Assembly (NCBI GenBank): GCA_038238015.1
Contig: JBBRYA010000006.1
Span: forward strand, 1 to 64,000
Direction of reading: 5' to 3'
Source: DASQFQ01 sp038238015
Lineage (GTDB): Bacteria; Actinomycetota; Thermoleophilia; Solirubrobacterales; Solirubrobacteraceae
DNA length: 64,000 nt
The position numbers and the translations under genes are program-made. Numbering within the stretch: the first letter of the stretch is position 1; each line of letters opens with the position of its first letter. Under the pieces are notes generated by a model, which had not been told where the DNA came from, did not search any database, and saw only the letters and a list, made by a program, of their open reading frames with translations. This document shows positions 35,834 to 43,520 of the stretch, one piece after another.

Positions 35834-36038
35834 GCGCCGCGGCCAGCTCCTGTGCCCGGGCGAGCGGCATCCCCGCCGTCGCGGCCAGCCAGCACGCGAC
35901 GGGGGCGGCGCGGCGCTCGGAGGCGTGCGCCGCGACCGAGGCCAGCTCGAGGATCGCCTGCACCTCGCCTGCCTCGGGCTCTGGCAGCCCGAGCGCGGCG
36001 GCGTACTGCGCGATCCACTGCTCCGCGGTCGGCGTCAC
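35787..36038 (-). CDS. DUF6457 domain protein
   Basis: 83 residues from the GTG at 36038. The pattern WIAQYAAALGLPEPEAGEVQAILELASVAAHASERRAAPVACWLAATAG is the actinobacterial DUF6457 domain, an all-helical module of unknown activity frequently encoded beside molybdenum-cofactor genes. It overlaps the convergent mobA-like gene by 47 nt and is divergent from the flavoprotein gene 23 bp away. Confidence 0.75.
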   Translation of the reverse strand: MTPTAEQWIAQYAAALGLPEPEAGEVQAILELASVAAHASERRAAPVACWLAATAGMPLARAQELAAALSAPEPPPAAAPPGR

Positions 36039-36061
36039 CTGACGGCAATAGCCTGCCGCGG

Positions 36062-37171
36062 GTGAGCGCAAACGCCCATGCCCCGGATCTCGCGGTCATC
36101 GGCGGGGGCATCGTCGGCTGCGCGGTCGCCGCGTTCGCGGCGGAGGCGGGCGCCCGCGTGCGCCTGTACGAGCGAGAGCGCATCGCGTCGGGCGCTTCGG
36201 GGCGTAACGCGGGCCTCGTCCAGCACCCGCTCGACCACGAGCTCGTCGCGCTCTTCGGGGAGACGCTCGAGCTCTACCGCGGGCTCGGGCACGGCTTCCG
36301 GCTGCCCGCGGAGCCCACCGGGGTGCTCGTCCTCGACGAGGATGCCGCGGTACTCGAGCCCACCCGGCGCGCGCTGCGCGACGAGTTCCCCGAGCTCGGC
36401 GCGCAGGCGCTCGCGGGGGCCGAGCTGCGGGACGCCGAGCCCGGCCTCGCCGAGGGCCTCGCCGGCTACCGGATGGATACGGGGTACACGGTGCCGCCGG
36501 CCGCGGCGACCACCGCGTTCGCGGCGCGTGCCCGCGCCTCCGGCGCGGAGCTGCTGGAAGGCGTGGCCGCGGCGCCGGACCTTGCCGGCGGGCGCGCCGG
36601 CGGCGTGCGGGCACGCGGGCGCACGGAGCCCGCCGGGGCGGTGGTCCTCGCCGCGGGCCCGTGGACCTCGGCGCTCGCCGACCCCTCGGGCGCGTGGCGG
36701 CCGATCGCCGCGGCGTGGGGCGTCAGCGTCGAGCTGCGCCTGGGGAGGCCGCCGCGCCACGCGCTCGAGGAGGCGGGGGTCGAGGCGCTGCTCAGCGGCG
36801 AGCAGACGCCTCCGGCGCTGTTCAGCCTCGTCACCCACGGGGGCGCCTCCGCAGTGGGCTCGACCTTCCTGGCCGCCGAGCCCGACCCCGCCGCGCTGGC
36901 TCCGGCGCTGATCGAGCGGGGCGCGCGCTTCCTCCCGGCGATCGCCGGGACCCCGGCTGCCTCGCTGCGCGCCTGCGCGCGCCTGGCGTCGGCCGACGGG
37001 CGCCCGCTGCTGGGCCCCGGAGCGGCGGACGGGCTGTTCCTCGCCGCCGGCCACGGGCCCTGGGGCATCTCGCTCGGCCCGGCGTCGGCGCGGCTGGTCG
37101 CCGCGGTGGCGCTCGGCGCGCCCGCCGATGCGATCCCGGCGGCGCTGCAGCCGCGGCGAAGCTCGGTCTAG
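36062..37171 (+). CDS. FAD-dependent oxidoreductase (glycine/D-amino acid oxidase family)
   Basis: 369 residues from the GTG at 36062. The dinucleotide fold LAVIGGGIVGCAVAAFAAEAGARVRLYER is followed by the DAO-family SGASGRNAGLVQHPL. The second FAD segment is AGAVVLAAGPWTSAL, and the C-terminal AGHGPWGISLGPASARLVA matches the ThiO/DadA/SoxB group. It oxidises the C-N bond of an amine or amino acid. The substrate is not readable. Its stop overlaps the convergent GGDEF-EAL gene by 4 nt. Confidence 0.9.
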   Translation: MSANAHAPDLAVIGGGIVGCAVAAFAAEAGARVRLYERERIASGASGRNAGLVQHPLDHELVALFGETLELYRGLGHGFRLPAEPTGVLVLDEDAAVLEPTRRALRDEFPELGAQALAGAELRDAEPGLAEGLAGYRMDTGYTVPPAAATTAFAARARASGAELLEGVAAAPDLAGGRAGGVRARGRTEPAGAVVLAAGPWTSALADPSGAWRPIAAAWGVSVELRLGRPPRHALEEAGVEALLSGEQTPPALFSLVTHGGASAVGSTFLAAEPDPAALAPALIERGARFLPAIAGTPAASLRACARLASADGRPLLGPGAADGLFLAAGHGPWGISLGPASARLVAAVALGAPADAIPAALQPRRSSV

Positions 37172-39816
37172 ACCGCGGCGGGCTCAGGCTCGAGCTCGCC
37201 CGCGGGCGCGGGGCGCCCGAACAGGTAGCCCTGCCCGTAGGTGCAGCCGAGCTCCAGCAGCGCGTCGCGCTGCGCCTCGGTCTCGATCCCCTCGGGGATG
37301 ACCTGCAGCCCGAGCGCGCGCGTCATCGTCACGACGGCCTGGACCAGCGCCGCCGCGCGCCCGTCCTCGGTCATCTGCGAGACGAACGCGCGATCCACCT
37401 TGAGCGCGTCGAGCGGAAAGCGCTGAAGGTAGGCGAGCGAGGAGTAGCCGGTGCCGAAGTCGTCGATGACCAGGCGCACGCCGAGCGCCTTGAGCTCGTT
37501 GAGCGTGGCGAGCGGGGCGTCGTCGTCATCGAGCAGCGCCGACTCGGTCAGCTCCAGCCACAGGTGCCCGGGCTCGAGTCCGGCGGCGTCGAGGGCGGAC
37601 TCGACGTCGGCCACGAGGCCGGGGTACGCGAGCTGGCGCGCCGCGAGGTTCACGCTGATGGGGAGGCCGGCGCCCGCCGGCGAGGTCGCGAAGCGACAGG
37701 CCTCGTGCAGCGCCCAGCGCCCCATCGGCACGATCAGCCCGGACTCCTCGGCGATCGGGATGAACTCGTCGGGCGCGACCGATCCGCGCTCGGGGTGCGT
37801 CCAGCGCATCAGCGCCTCGAACGCCCTCGGGACCCCAGTCGCGAGGTCGACGACCGGCTGGTAGTGCAGTGCGAGCGCCCCGCTGGCGAGCGCGGCGCGC
37901 AGCGTCGTCTCGAGGTCCAGGCGCTCGGTGACCTCGGCGCGCAGCGCCGCGTCGAACAGCGCGCAGCGCCCCCGGCCGCGCGCCTTGGCGCGGTAGAGCG
38001 CGGCATCGGCGTCGCGCACGAGGCTCTCGACGTCACTGCCGGGCTCGGCGACCGAGACCCCGACCGACGCCGACACCACCACCTGCGTGCCGGCGACGTC
38101 GACCGGTGCCTCGAGCACCGCCGCAAGCCGCGACGCCAGGGCCATCGCGTGAGCCTCGTCCTCGACGCCGTCGCAGAGCACGACGAACTCGTCCCCGCCG
38201 AAGCGGGCCACGGTGTCGGTGGCCCGCAGCGCTCCGGCCAGCCGCGGCGCCAGCAGCCGCAGCAGCTCGTCCCCCGCCGGGTGCCCGAGCGAGTCGTTGA
38301 TGAGCTTGAACTGGTCGAGGTCGGCGATCAGCACGGCCGGGCGGCTGCCGCCGCGCCGGACGCGGGCCAGCGTCTTCTCGAGCCGGTCGGCGAAGAGGTC
38401 GCGGTTGGGGAGGCCGGTCAGCGGGTCGTGCAGCGCGCGGTGGATGGCGTCGGCCTCGCGCGCGGCGCGCTCGATGGCCGAGCCCATTACGTTGGCGACG
38501 ACGTGCAGGAAGTCGGACTCCTCGGCGCTGAACTCCCTCAAGGCCACGCTGAACACGGTGAGCACGCCCAGCGGCCCATCGCAGCCGTCGACGCTGACCG
38601 ACAGGGCGGTCTGCGTCTCCGACGCGAGCATCTCGGCCGAGGCCTCGATCTCGCCGCCGCGGATGTCGACCGCGATCGGCCCGTCGTGGTCGAGCGCCAG
38701 GCGCCCGAGCGAGCGCGGCCGCATCAGCCAGCGTTCTCCGAGCCGCCGCCCGGTGTTGGACCCGCAGCCTCCCAGCATCTGCAGCTCGTCGCCGTCGACC
38801 GCCATGACGGCGCACGAGTCGACCTCCAGACGCTCGACGATCACCCCTGCGGCGCGCTCGGCGAGCTGCTCGACGCCGGGAGCGGAGAGGGCGATGCGCC
38901 CGAGCTCGGCGGCCGCTTCACCGTGGCGGACGCGCATGTCGAGCGCCTCCTCGGCGAGCCGGCGGGTGGAGATGTCCTCGATCTGCGCGTGCAGCGACCG
39001 TGGGCGGCCGCGGTCGTCGCGGACGAGCGAGACGCGCAGGTGGCCCCACACGATGCTCCCGTCGCCGCGGACGTAGCGCTTCTCCATGTCGTAGGCGGTG
39101 CCTCCGGACTCGACCATCGCGCGGTGGAGCAGGACGTTCTCGGCCATGTCGGCGGGATGGCTGTAGTCGGCGACGAACCCGTCGACGAGCTCGCTCTCGG
39201 AGCGTCCGAGGAAGGCGCACAGCGCGGGGTTGACGCGCGTCACGCGCAGGTTGAGATCGGCCGCCACCATGCCGAGCGGCGAGCCCTCGAAGGCGCGGCT
39301 GAAGTGCTCCTCGGCGTCGCGCGCGGACCCGCTGAGGCTGCGCAGCAGCCCGCCGACCACGCCGGTGGAGACCACGACCGCGAACCAGATCAGGAGGCGG
39401 TCCGGCTCGCCGCCGAGGCTCAGCAGCGCCGCGCCGAAGGCGGCGGCCATCAGGCCGAGCAGCGCGAGCGCCGGGCGCAGCGGCAGCAGGCCGAACCCGA
39501 CCGGCACGCACCAGAAGAAGAACAGGCTGAAGACCGACTCCGTGTCGCCCGAGAACACGACGGCTGTCGCGACGAGCACCGTGACGAAGCCGAGGGCGAG
39601 GGCGATGCCGTGTCTGAGCGCCAGCAGGCGCCCGTCGATGAGCCCGGCGGCGACCACCACGCACAGCGCGAGTAGGACCAGCACGCCGACCGTGCTCGCG
39701 CGCTCGGCGTGTCGCGACAGCGCCCACGCGAGAACCACCGCCCCGGCGGGCAGCACCGTGAGCCCGAAGCGCCGCGCGATCGCGCGCTGGAACCCGGCGA
39801 CGCCGTCGCGGGTCAT
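37168..39816 (-). CDS. Membrane PAS-GAF-GGDEF-EAL protein
   Basis: About 882 residues from the ATG at 39816; a GTG near 39852 or ATG at 39903 are alternatives, none with a clear ribosome-binding site. Five or six membrane helices (to about 170) are followed by a PAS domain (FSRAFEGSPLGMVAADLNLRVTRVN), a GAF domain (LAERAAGVIVERLEVDSCAVMAV), GGDEF with RFGGDEF intact, and EAL with FEALMRW, ESALL, DDFGTGYSSL and EGIET intact. Both synthase and phosphodiesterase sites look functional, so net c-di-GMP activity depends on regulation. It is the third cyclic-dinucleotide protein here after two HD-GYP proteins. Confidence 0.93.
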   Translation of the reverse strand: MTRDGVAGFQRAIARRFGLTVLPAGAVVLAWALSRHAERASTVGVLVLLALCVVVAAGLIDGRLLALRHGIALALGFVTVLVATAVVFSGDTESVFSLFFFWCVPVGFGLLPLRPALALLGLMAAAFGAALLSLGGEPDRLLIWFAVVVSTGVVGGLLRSLSGSARDAEEHFSRAFEGSPLGMVAADLNLRVTRVNPALCAFLGRSESELVDGFVADYSHPADMAENVLLHRAMVESGGTAYDMEKRYVRGDGSIVWGHLRVSLVRDDRGRPRSLHAQIEDISTRRLAEEALDMRVRHGEAAAELGRIALSAPGVEQLAERAAGVIVERLEVDSCAVMAVDGDELQMLGGCGSNTGRRLGERWLMRPRSLGRLALDHDGPIAVDIRGGEIEASAEMLASETQTALSVSVDGCDGPLGVLTVFSVALREFSAEESDFLHVVANVMGSAIERAAREADAIHRALHDPLTGLPNRDLFADRLEKTLARVRRGGSRPAVLIADLDQFKLINDSLGHPAGDELLRLLAPRLAGALRATDTVARFGGDEFVVLCDGVEDEAHAMALASRLAAVLEAPVDVAGTQVVVSASVGVSVAEPGSDVESLVRDADAALYRAKARGRGRCALFDAALRAEVTERLDLETTLRAALASGALALHYQPVVDLATGVPRAFEALMRWTHPERGSVAPDEFIPIAEESGLIVPMGRWALHEACRFATSPAGAGLPISVNLAARQLAYPGLVADVESALDAAGLEPGHLWLELTESALLDDDDAPLATLNELKALGVRLVIDDFGTGYSSLAYLQRFPLDALKVDRAFVSQMTEDGRAAALVQAVVTMTRALGLQVIPEGIETEAQRDALLELGCTYGQGYLFGRPAPAGELEPEPAAV

Positions 39817-39959
39817 GAAGGCAGGATCTGTTCTGGTGACGGCCACCTTGTGGCAATCGTCGGCCTCCGCGCGGCGGGGCTTGAGCAACGTCGCACGCCA
39901 CAATCCCTCCCATCGCCGCGACCCAGACAGCTGAGGAGGACCTCACCGGCCTCGCCCAC

Positions 39960-41138
39960 GTGGCAACCGTGTCGTTCCTGGCCGCGCGCGCCGCTCCGTC
40001 GGCCCAGTTCTGGATCGCGCTCGCCGGCGGCACCGCGCTCGCCCGCGGCGCCGCCCGCGACGGGCTGCGAGCCGGCTACGGCGCCAGCCTCGCCGCGATG
40101 CTGCAGACCGTCGCGGTGATGGGCCCAGCGCGCATCAACGCGCCGCTCACCCAGGCCATGACGGCACCGCTGCTCGGCCACCTGCACCGCCGGGGCACGC
40201 CGGCGGGCCTGCAGATGCTCGCGTGCTTCGCGATCCGCCTCGCGCACTACGCCGTCGTCACGGCGGCGCTGATCTGGATCATCCTCGGCGGCCTCGACGC
40301 CTACGCGGGCAGCTACGACGCGATCACCGGCTGGCTCGGGATCTTCCCCGCGGGCAAGCGCGGCGCGCTGATCGTGACCGCGGTGGTCAACACCGGCTGG
40401 GCGGTGTTCTTCAGCGTCGTGCAGGTGCTGCTCTACCGCCGCGCGCTGCGCGGGTGGCCGGCCGCCGTGGCACTGGCTTCGCCGGAGCGCGACGCAGGGG
40501 CCGAGCGCGGGTCCGCGCGGTTTGACCCGCGCGCGATCACGCTGGCGGCGGCGCTCGCCTTCGCACTGCTGCTGAGCGGGACCGATTGGCCGGTGCTGGG
40601 CGGCGTGGCGGCCTGGCTTGCGCTCGCGTGGGTGGTGTCCCGGCCCGATCCCGAGGCCGTGCCGCTGGGGCTCGCGCTGGCCGGGCTGCTGACCTTCGGG
40701 GCGCTCGCCACGTCGCTGATCGCCGGCATCGCGCTCGAGGAGGCGCTGAGCCGCGGCGCGCGCGCCGCCCTGCTGGTGCTCGTGGCGACGTGGCTGCGTG
40801 CGGCCGCCGGGCCGGCCGGGCTGCGCGAGACCTTCCGCCGTGCGCTCTGGCGGGTGCGCCGCCTGCCTCCGGCGCGCGAGGCCTCCGGGGTGCTCGACGG
40901 CCTGGACTCCGGCCCGCGTCTGGTCGCGGCCGGGCGCGCCCTGGTCGGCGCCCTGACGCCGCTGCCCTCGCAGCCGCTGGAGATCGCCGACACCGTCACG
41001 CGCTGGGTCGCCGCCGAGTCGGGCGGCTTCAGGTCGGGCGAGGCCGCGCCGCGCGTGCGGCTGTCGGCCGCTCCGCGCGACGGGCTGCTCGTGGCTCTGG
41101 CCCTCGCGCCGGCGCTCGCGCTGCTGGCGCAGGGCTGA
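39960..41138 (+). CDS. Integral membrane protein of unknown function
   Basis: 392 residues from a GTG start, with about eight hydrophobic segments: a block of four in the first 170 residues, then two pairs to residue 275. The tail (about 290-392) is cytosolic-looking and includes GLDSGPRLVAAGRALV. No nucleotide- or substrate-binding motif stands out. The gene lies alone, divergent from the GGDEF-EAL gene and convergent with the DUF1059 gene. I do not recognise the family. Confidence 0.65.
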   Translation: MATVSFLAARAAPSAQFWIALAGGTALARGAARDGLRAGYGASLAAMLQTVAVMGPARINAPLTQAMTAPLLGHLHRRGTPAGLQMLACFAIRLAHYAVVTAALIWIILGGLDAYAGSYDAITGWLGIFPAGKRGALIVTAVVNTGWAVFFSVVQVLLYRRALRGWPAAVALASPERDAGAERGSARFDPRAITLAAALAFALLLSGTDWPVLGGVAAWLALAWVVSRPDPEAVPLGLALAGLLTFGALATSLIAGIALEEALSRGARAALLVLVATWLRAAAGPAGLRETFRRALWRVRRLPPAREASGVLDGLDSGPRLVAAGRALVGALTPLPSQPLEIADTVTRWVAAESGGFRSGEAAPRVRLSAAPRDGLLVALALAPALALLAQG

Positions 41139-41149
41139 GCCGCGGCCGA

Positions 41150-41371
41150 TCAGGCCGGGAAGGGCGCCGGGTCGCGGTCCGCCGAGTACTCAGAGGCCGG
41201 CTCGAGCATCTGGCGCATCTGCTCGCGCATCTCCGGCGTGTCCTCGTGGCCGTGGCTGGCGGCGGCGTGCTGCGCCGCGGCTTCGACCACGTGCGCTTCC
41301 TCTCCGATGATCGTCAGGTCGCAGTTCGAGTCGCTCTCGAAGCGCCGGCAATCCGCCATCATGCGAGCCAT
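41150..41371 (-). CDS. DUF1059 domain protein
   Basis: A 73-residue protein: MADCRRFESDSNCDLTIIGEEAHVVEAAAQHAAASHGHEDTPEMREQMRQ. The DCR, NC and EAAxxHAxxxHGHxDTPExR elements are the DUF1059 pattern, a small domain with conserved Cys/His of unknown function widespread in actinobacteria and haloarchaea. It is transcribed alone, divergent from the GH3 gene. Confidence 0.88.
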   Translation of the reverse strand: MARMMADCRRFESDSNCDLTIIGEEAHVVEAAAQHAAASHGHEDTPEMREQMRQMLEPASEYSADRDPAPFPA

Positions 41372-41440
41372 TCTGGCCTCCTGTGGGTGGGGGGAGACCC
41401 GACCCTACTCCCACTCCCGAGCCGCTGCCAGCCCTTTCTC

Positions 41441-42616
41441 ATGACACCGCTCTCGCACGACGCCGCGGCGCGCCGGCGCCTCGTCGCCCTCGCCGCGGCG
41501 GCCCTCGCCGCGCTGGTGGCGGGGGTGCTGACCGGCGCCGGTTCGGGCGGCCGCGAGCCCCAGCGGCGCGCGCCCGGAGCGAGCCCGCCCCCCCGCTCGG
41601 CGCCGGCGCCGGCGTCGGTCGCAGCCGCCCGTCGGCTGGACCTCCAGCGCCAGGTCGGCCAGCTCGTGATCATGCGCTTCCACGGGACGGGCCCCCCGGC
41701 CTACGTGCCGCGCGAGCTGCGCGCGGGGCGCGCCGCCGGCGTGATCCTGTTCGGCGAGAACATCGGCGGGCGCGCCGCGCTGCCTGGGCTCGTGCGCCGG
41801 CTCCAGCGCGGCGCGCGAGGCTCCGCGCTGGTCTGCACCGACCAGGAGGGCGGCGCTGTGCGCAACCTGCGCTGGGCCGCGCCGCTGCGCTCGCAGTCGG
41901 CGACGGCGAGCCCCGCCGCCGCCGGCGCGGCCGCCGCGGCAGCCGGGCGCGACCTGCGCGCGGCCGGAATCAACGTGAACCTCGCGCCGGTGGCCGACGT
42001 CGCCTCTGTCCCCGGCTCGGTGATGGGCACACGCGCGTTTCCCGGATCGAGCGCGGCGGTGGCGGCAACCGTCCGGGCGGCCGTGCGCGGCTACGCGGGC
42101 AGCGGCGTCGCACCCGCCGTCAAGCACTTCCCCGGGCTCGGCGGCGCGACCGCCAACACCGATGACGCCGCGGTCACCGTGCGGCGCACGCCCGAGCAGC
42201 TCGCCGCCGACGACCTCCCGCCGTTCAAGGCCGCGATCGCGCAGGACGCGCCGCTGATCATGGCCTCCCATGCGCTGTACCCGTCGCTCGACGCGGGCGC
42301 GATCGCCTCGCAGTCGCGCTACGTCCTGCAGCGCCTGCTGCGCGAGCGGCTGGGCTTCCGGGGGGTCGTGGTCACGGACTCGCTGGAGGCGCGGGCCGTC
42401 ACCGAGCGATCCGGGCCCGATGTCGCCGCGGTGCGCTCGGTTCGCGCGGGGGCCGACCTCGTGCTCACGACCGGGGCGGGAAGTCACCTGCGCGTCGTGC
42501 GCGCGCTGCTCGCCGAGGCGCGGCGCTCGCCCGCCTTCCGGCGCCGCGTCGCCGAGTCGGCGGCCCGTGTGCTCGCACTCAAGCGCCGCCTCAAGCTGGC
42601 GCCGCCGCCGCCCTGA
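41441..42616 (+). CDS. Secreted or membrane-anchored GH3 beta-N-acetylhexosaminidase-like protein (NagZ type)
   Basis: 391 residues from the ATG at 41441. An N-terminal hydrophobic segment (RLVALAAAALAALVAGVLTG) and Pro/Ala linker indicate export. The GH3 domain has QVGQLVIMRFHGTG, GVILFGENIGG, CTDQEGGAVRNL, INVNLAPVADVA, GTRAFPGS, the NagZ-like KHFPGLG, and VVTDSLEARAV with the candidate nucleophile Asp. Typical NagZ reads KHFPGHG; Leu replaces that His-containing position, so the acid/base may differ. It probably trims N-acetylglucosamine-containing glycans of the wall. Confidence 0.88.
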   Translation: MTPLSHDAAARRRLVALAAAALAALVAGVLTGAGSGGREPQRRAPGASPPPRSAPAPASVAAARRLDLQRQVGQLVIMRFHGTGPPAYVPRELRAGRAAGVILFGENIGGRAALPGLVRRLQRGARGSALVCTDQEGGAVRNLRWAAPLRSQSATASPAAAGAAAAAAGRDLRAAGINVNLAPVADVASVPGSVMGTRAFPGSSAAVAATVRAAVRGYAGSGVAPAVKHFPGLGGATANTDDAAVTVRRTPEQLAADDLPPFKAAIAQDAPLIMASHALYPSLDAGAIASQSRYVLQRLLRERLGFRGVVVTDSLEARAVTERSGPDVAAVRSVRAGADLVLTTGAGSHLRVVRALLAEARRSPAFRRRVAESAARVLALKRRLKLAPPPP

Positions 42617-42639
42617 TAGCCAGGTGGAGCGCCCAGGAT

Positions 42640-42653
42640 TTAGGGTACCCTAA
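42640..42653. promoter_or_regulatory. 14-bp perfect palindrome, candidate metalloregulator operator of the ZIP gene
   Basis: TTAGGGTACCCTAA is a perfect palindrome ending 6 nt before the ATG at 42660. It contains TAGGGT, which could be a -10 element, so a bound repressor would block initiation. The half-site resembles DtxR/IdeR/MntR-type boxes (TTAGG...CCTAA). With GGAGG directly abutting the ATG, the transcript may have a very short leader. Confidence 0.6.
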
Positions 42654-42659
42654 CGGAGG

Positions 42660-43517
42660 ATGTCGTTTGCAGAGACCGCCCTGCTCGGCGCGCTCGCCGG
42701 GTTCACCATCTTCCTCGGGCTGCCTTTCGCGCGGCTGCAGCTGCTCTCGTCCGCCGGCCGCGTCGCGCTCGCGATGTTCGCCGTCGGCGTCCTCGCGTTC
42801 CTGTTCGTGGACGTGCTCGAGCACGGCTTCGCGCTCGTGGAAAAACCGGTCGAGGCGTTCCGCGACGGCAAGCAGGGCGCGGCTGAGGGGCTCGGGCGCT
42901 TCGCGCTGCTGTTCGGCGGCTTCGCGCTGGGCACCGCGGGCCTGGCGATGGCCGAGCGACGCCTGCGCCCGAGTGCGCGCAGCGCCCCGCCGATCGCCGG
43001 CGGCGCGGTGGGCGTAACCGCCGAGGACCGCGGGCGGATGGACCTCGAGGCCTCCGCGGCGCGCACGCGCGCGCTGCAGACCGGCATGACCGTCGCCGCG
43101 GCGATCGGCCTGCACAACTTCGCCGAAGGCCTGGCCATCGGCGTGTCGGCCGGCACCGGCGAGATCGGGCTCGCCACGGTGCTCATCATCGGCTTCGCGC
43201 TGCACAACGCCACCGAGGGCTTCGGCATCGTCGGCCCGCTCGGCGGCGTGCGGCCGTCGTGGAAGTGGATCGGGCTCGCCGGCCTCATCGGCGGCGCGCC
43301 CACCTTCATCGGCACGATGGTCGGCTACAGCGTCAACTCCGAGGCGCTCGAGCTGACGTTCTACGCGGTCGCTGGCGGCGCCATCCTCACCGTCATCGGC
43401 GAGGTCTGGAACGGAATGCGCCGCCACGGCCACCGCGAGCTCGGAATGGCGATGCTCGCGGTGGGCTTCGGCGCCGGCTTCCTCACCGACCTGCTCGTCG
43501 TCTACGGCGGCGGCTGA
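42660..43517 (+). CDS. ZIP-family metal transporter
   Basis: A 285-residue protein with about eight membrane helices. The ZIP signature is GLHNFAEGLAIG, with a second binding helix GFALHNATEGFGI. The His-poor cytosolic loop (about 100-135) is short. ZIP proteins import Zn2+, Fe2+ or Mn2+ down their gradient. The palindrome immediately upstream points to metal-dependent control. It lies 43 bp after the GH3 gene but probably has its own promoter. Confidence 0.9.
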   Translation: MSFAETALLGALAGFTIFLGLPFARLQLLSSAGRVALAMFAVGVLAFLFVDVLEHGFALVEKPVEAFRDGKQGAAEGLGRFALLFGGFALGTAGLAMAERRLRPSARSAPPIAGGAVGVTAEDRGRMDLEASAARTRALQTGMTVAAAIGLHNFAEGLAIGVSAGTGEIGLATVLIIGFALHNATEGFGIVGPLGGVRPSWKWIGLAGLIGGAPTFIGTMVGYSVNSEALELTFYAVAGGAILTVIGEVWNGMRRHGHRELGMAMLAVGFGAGFLTDLLVVYGGG

Positions 43518-43520
43518 CCC

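Noticed and set aside
37168..37171. 4-nt overlap of the flavoprotein and GGDEF-EAL stops as a special regulatory element.
   Set aside because: Such CTAG/TCTAGA-type convergent stop overlaps occur repeatedly in this compact genome and need no special explanation.
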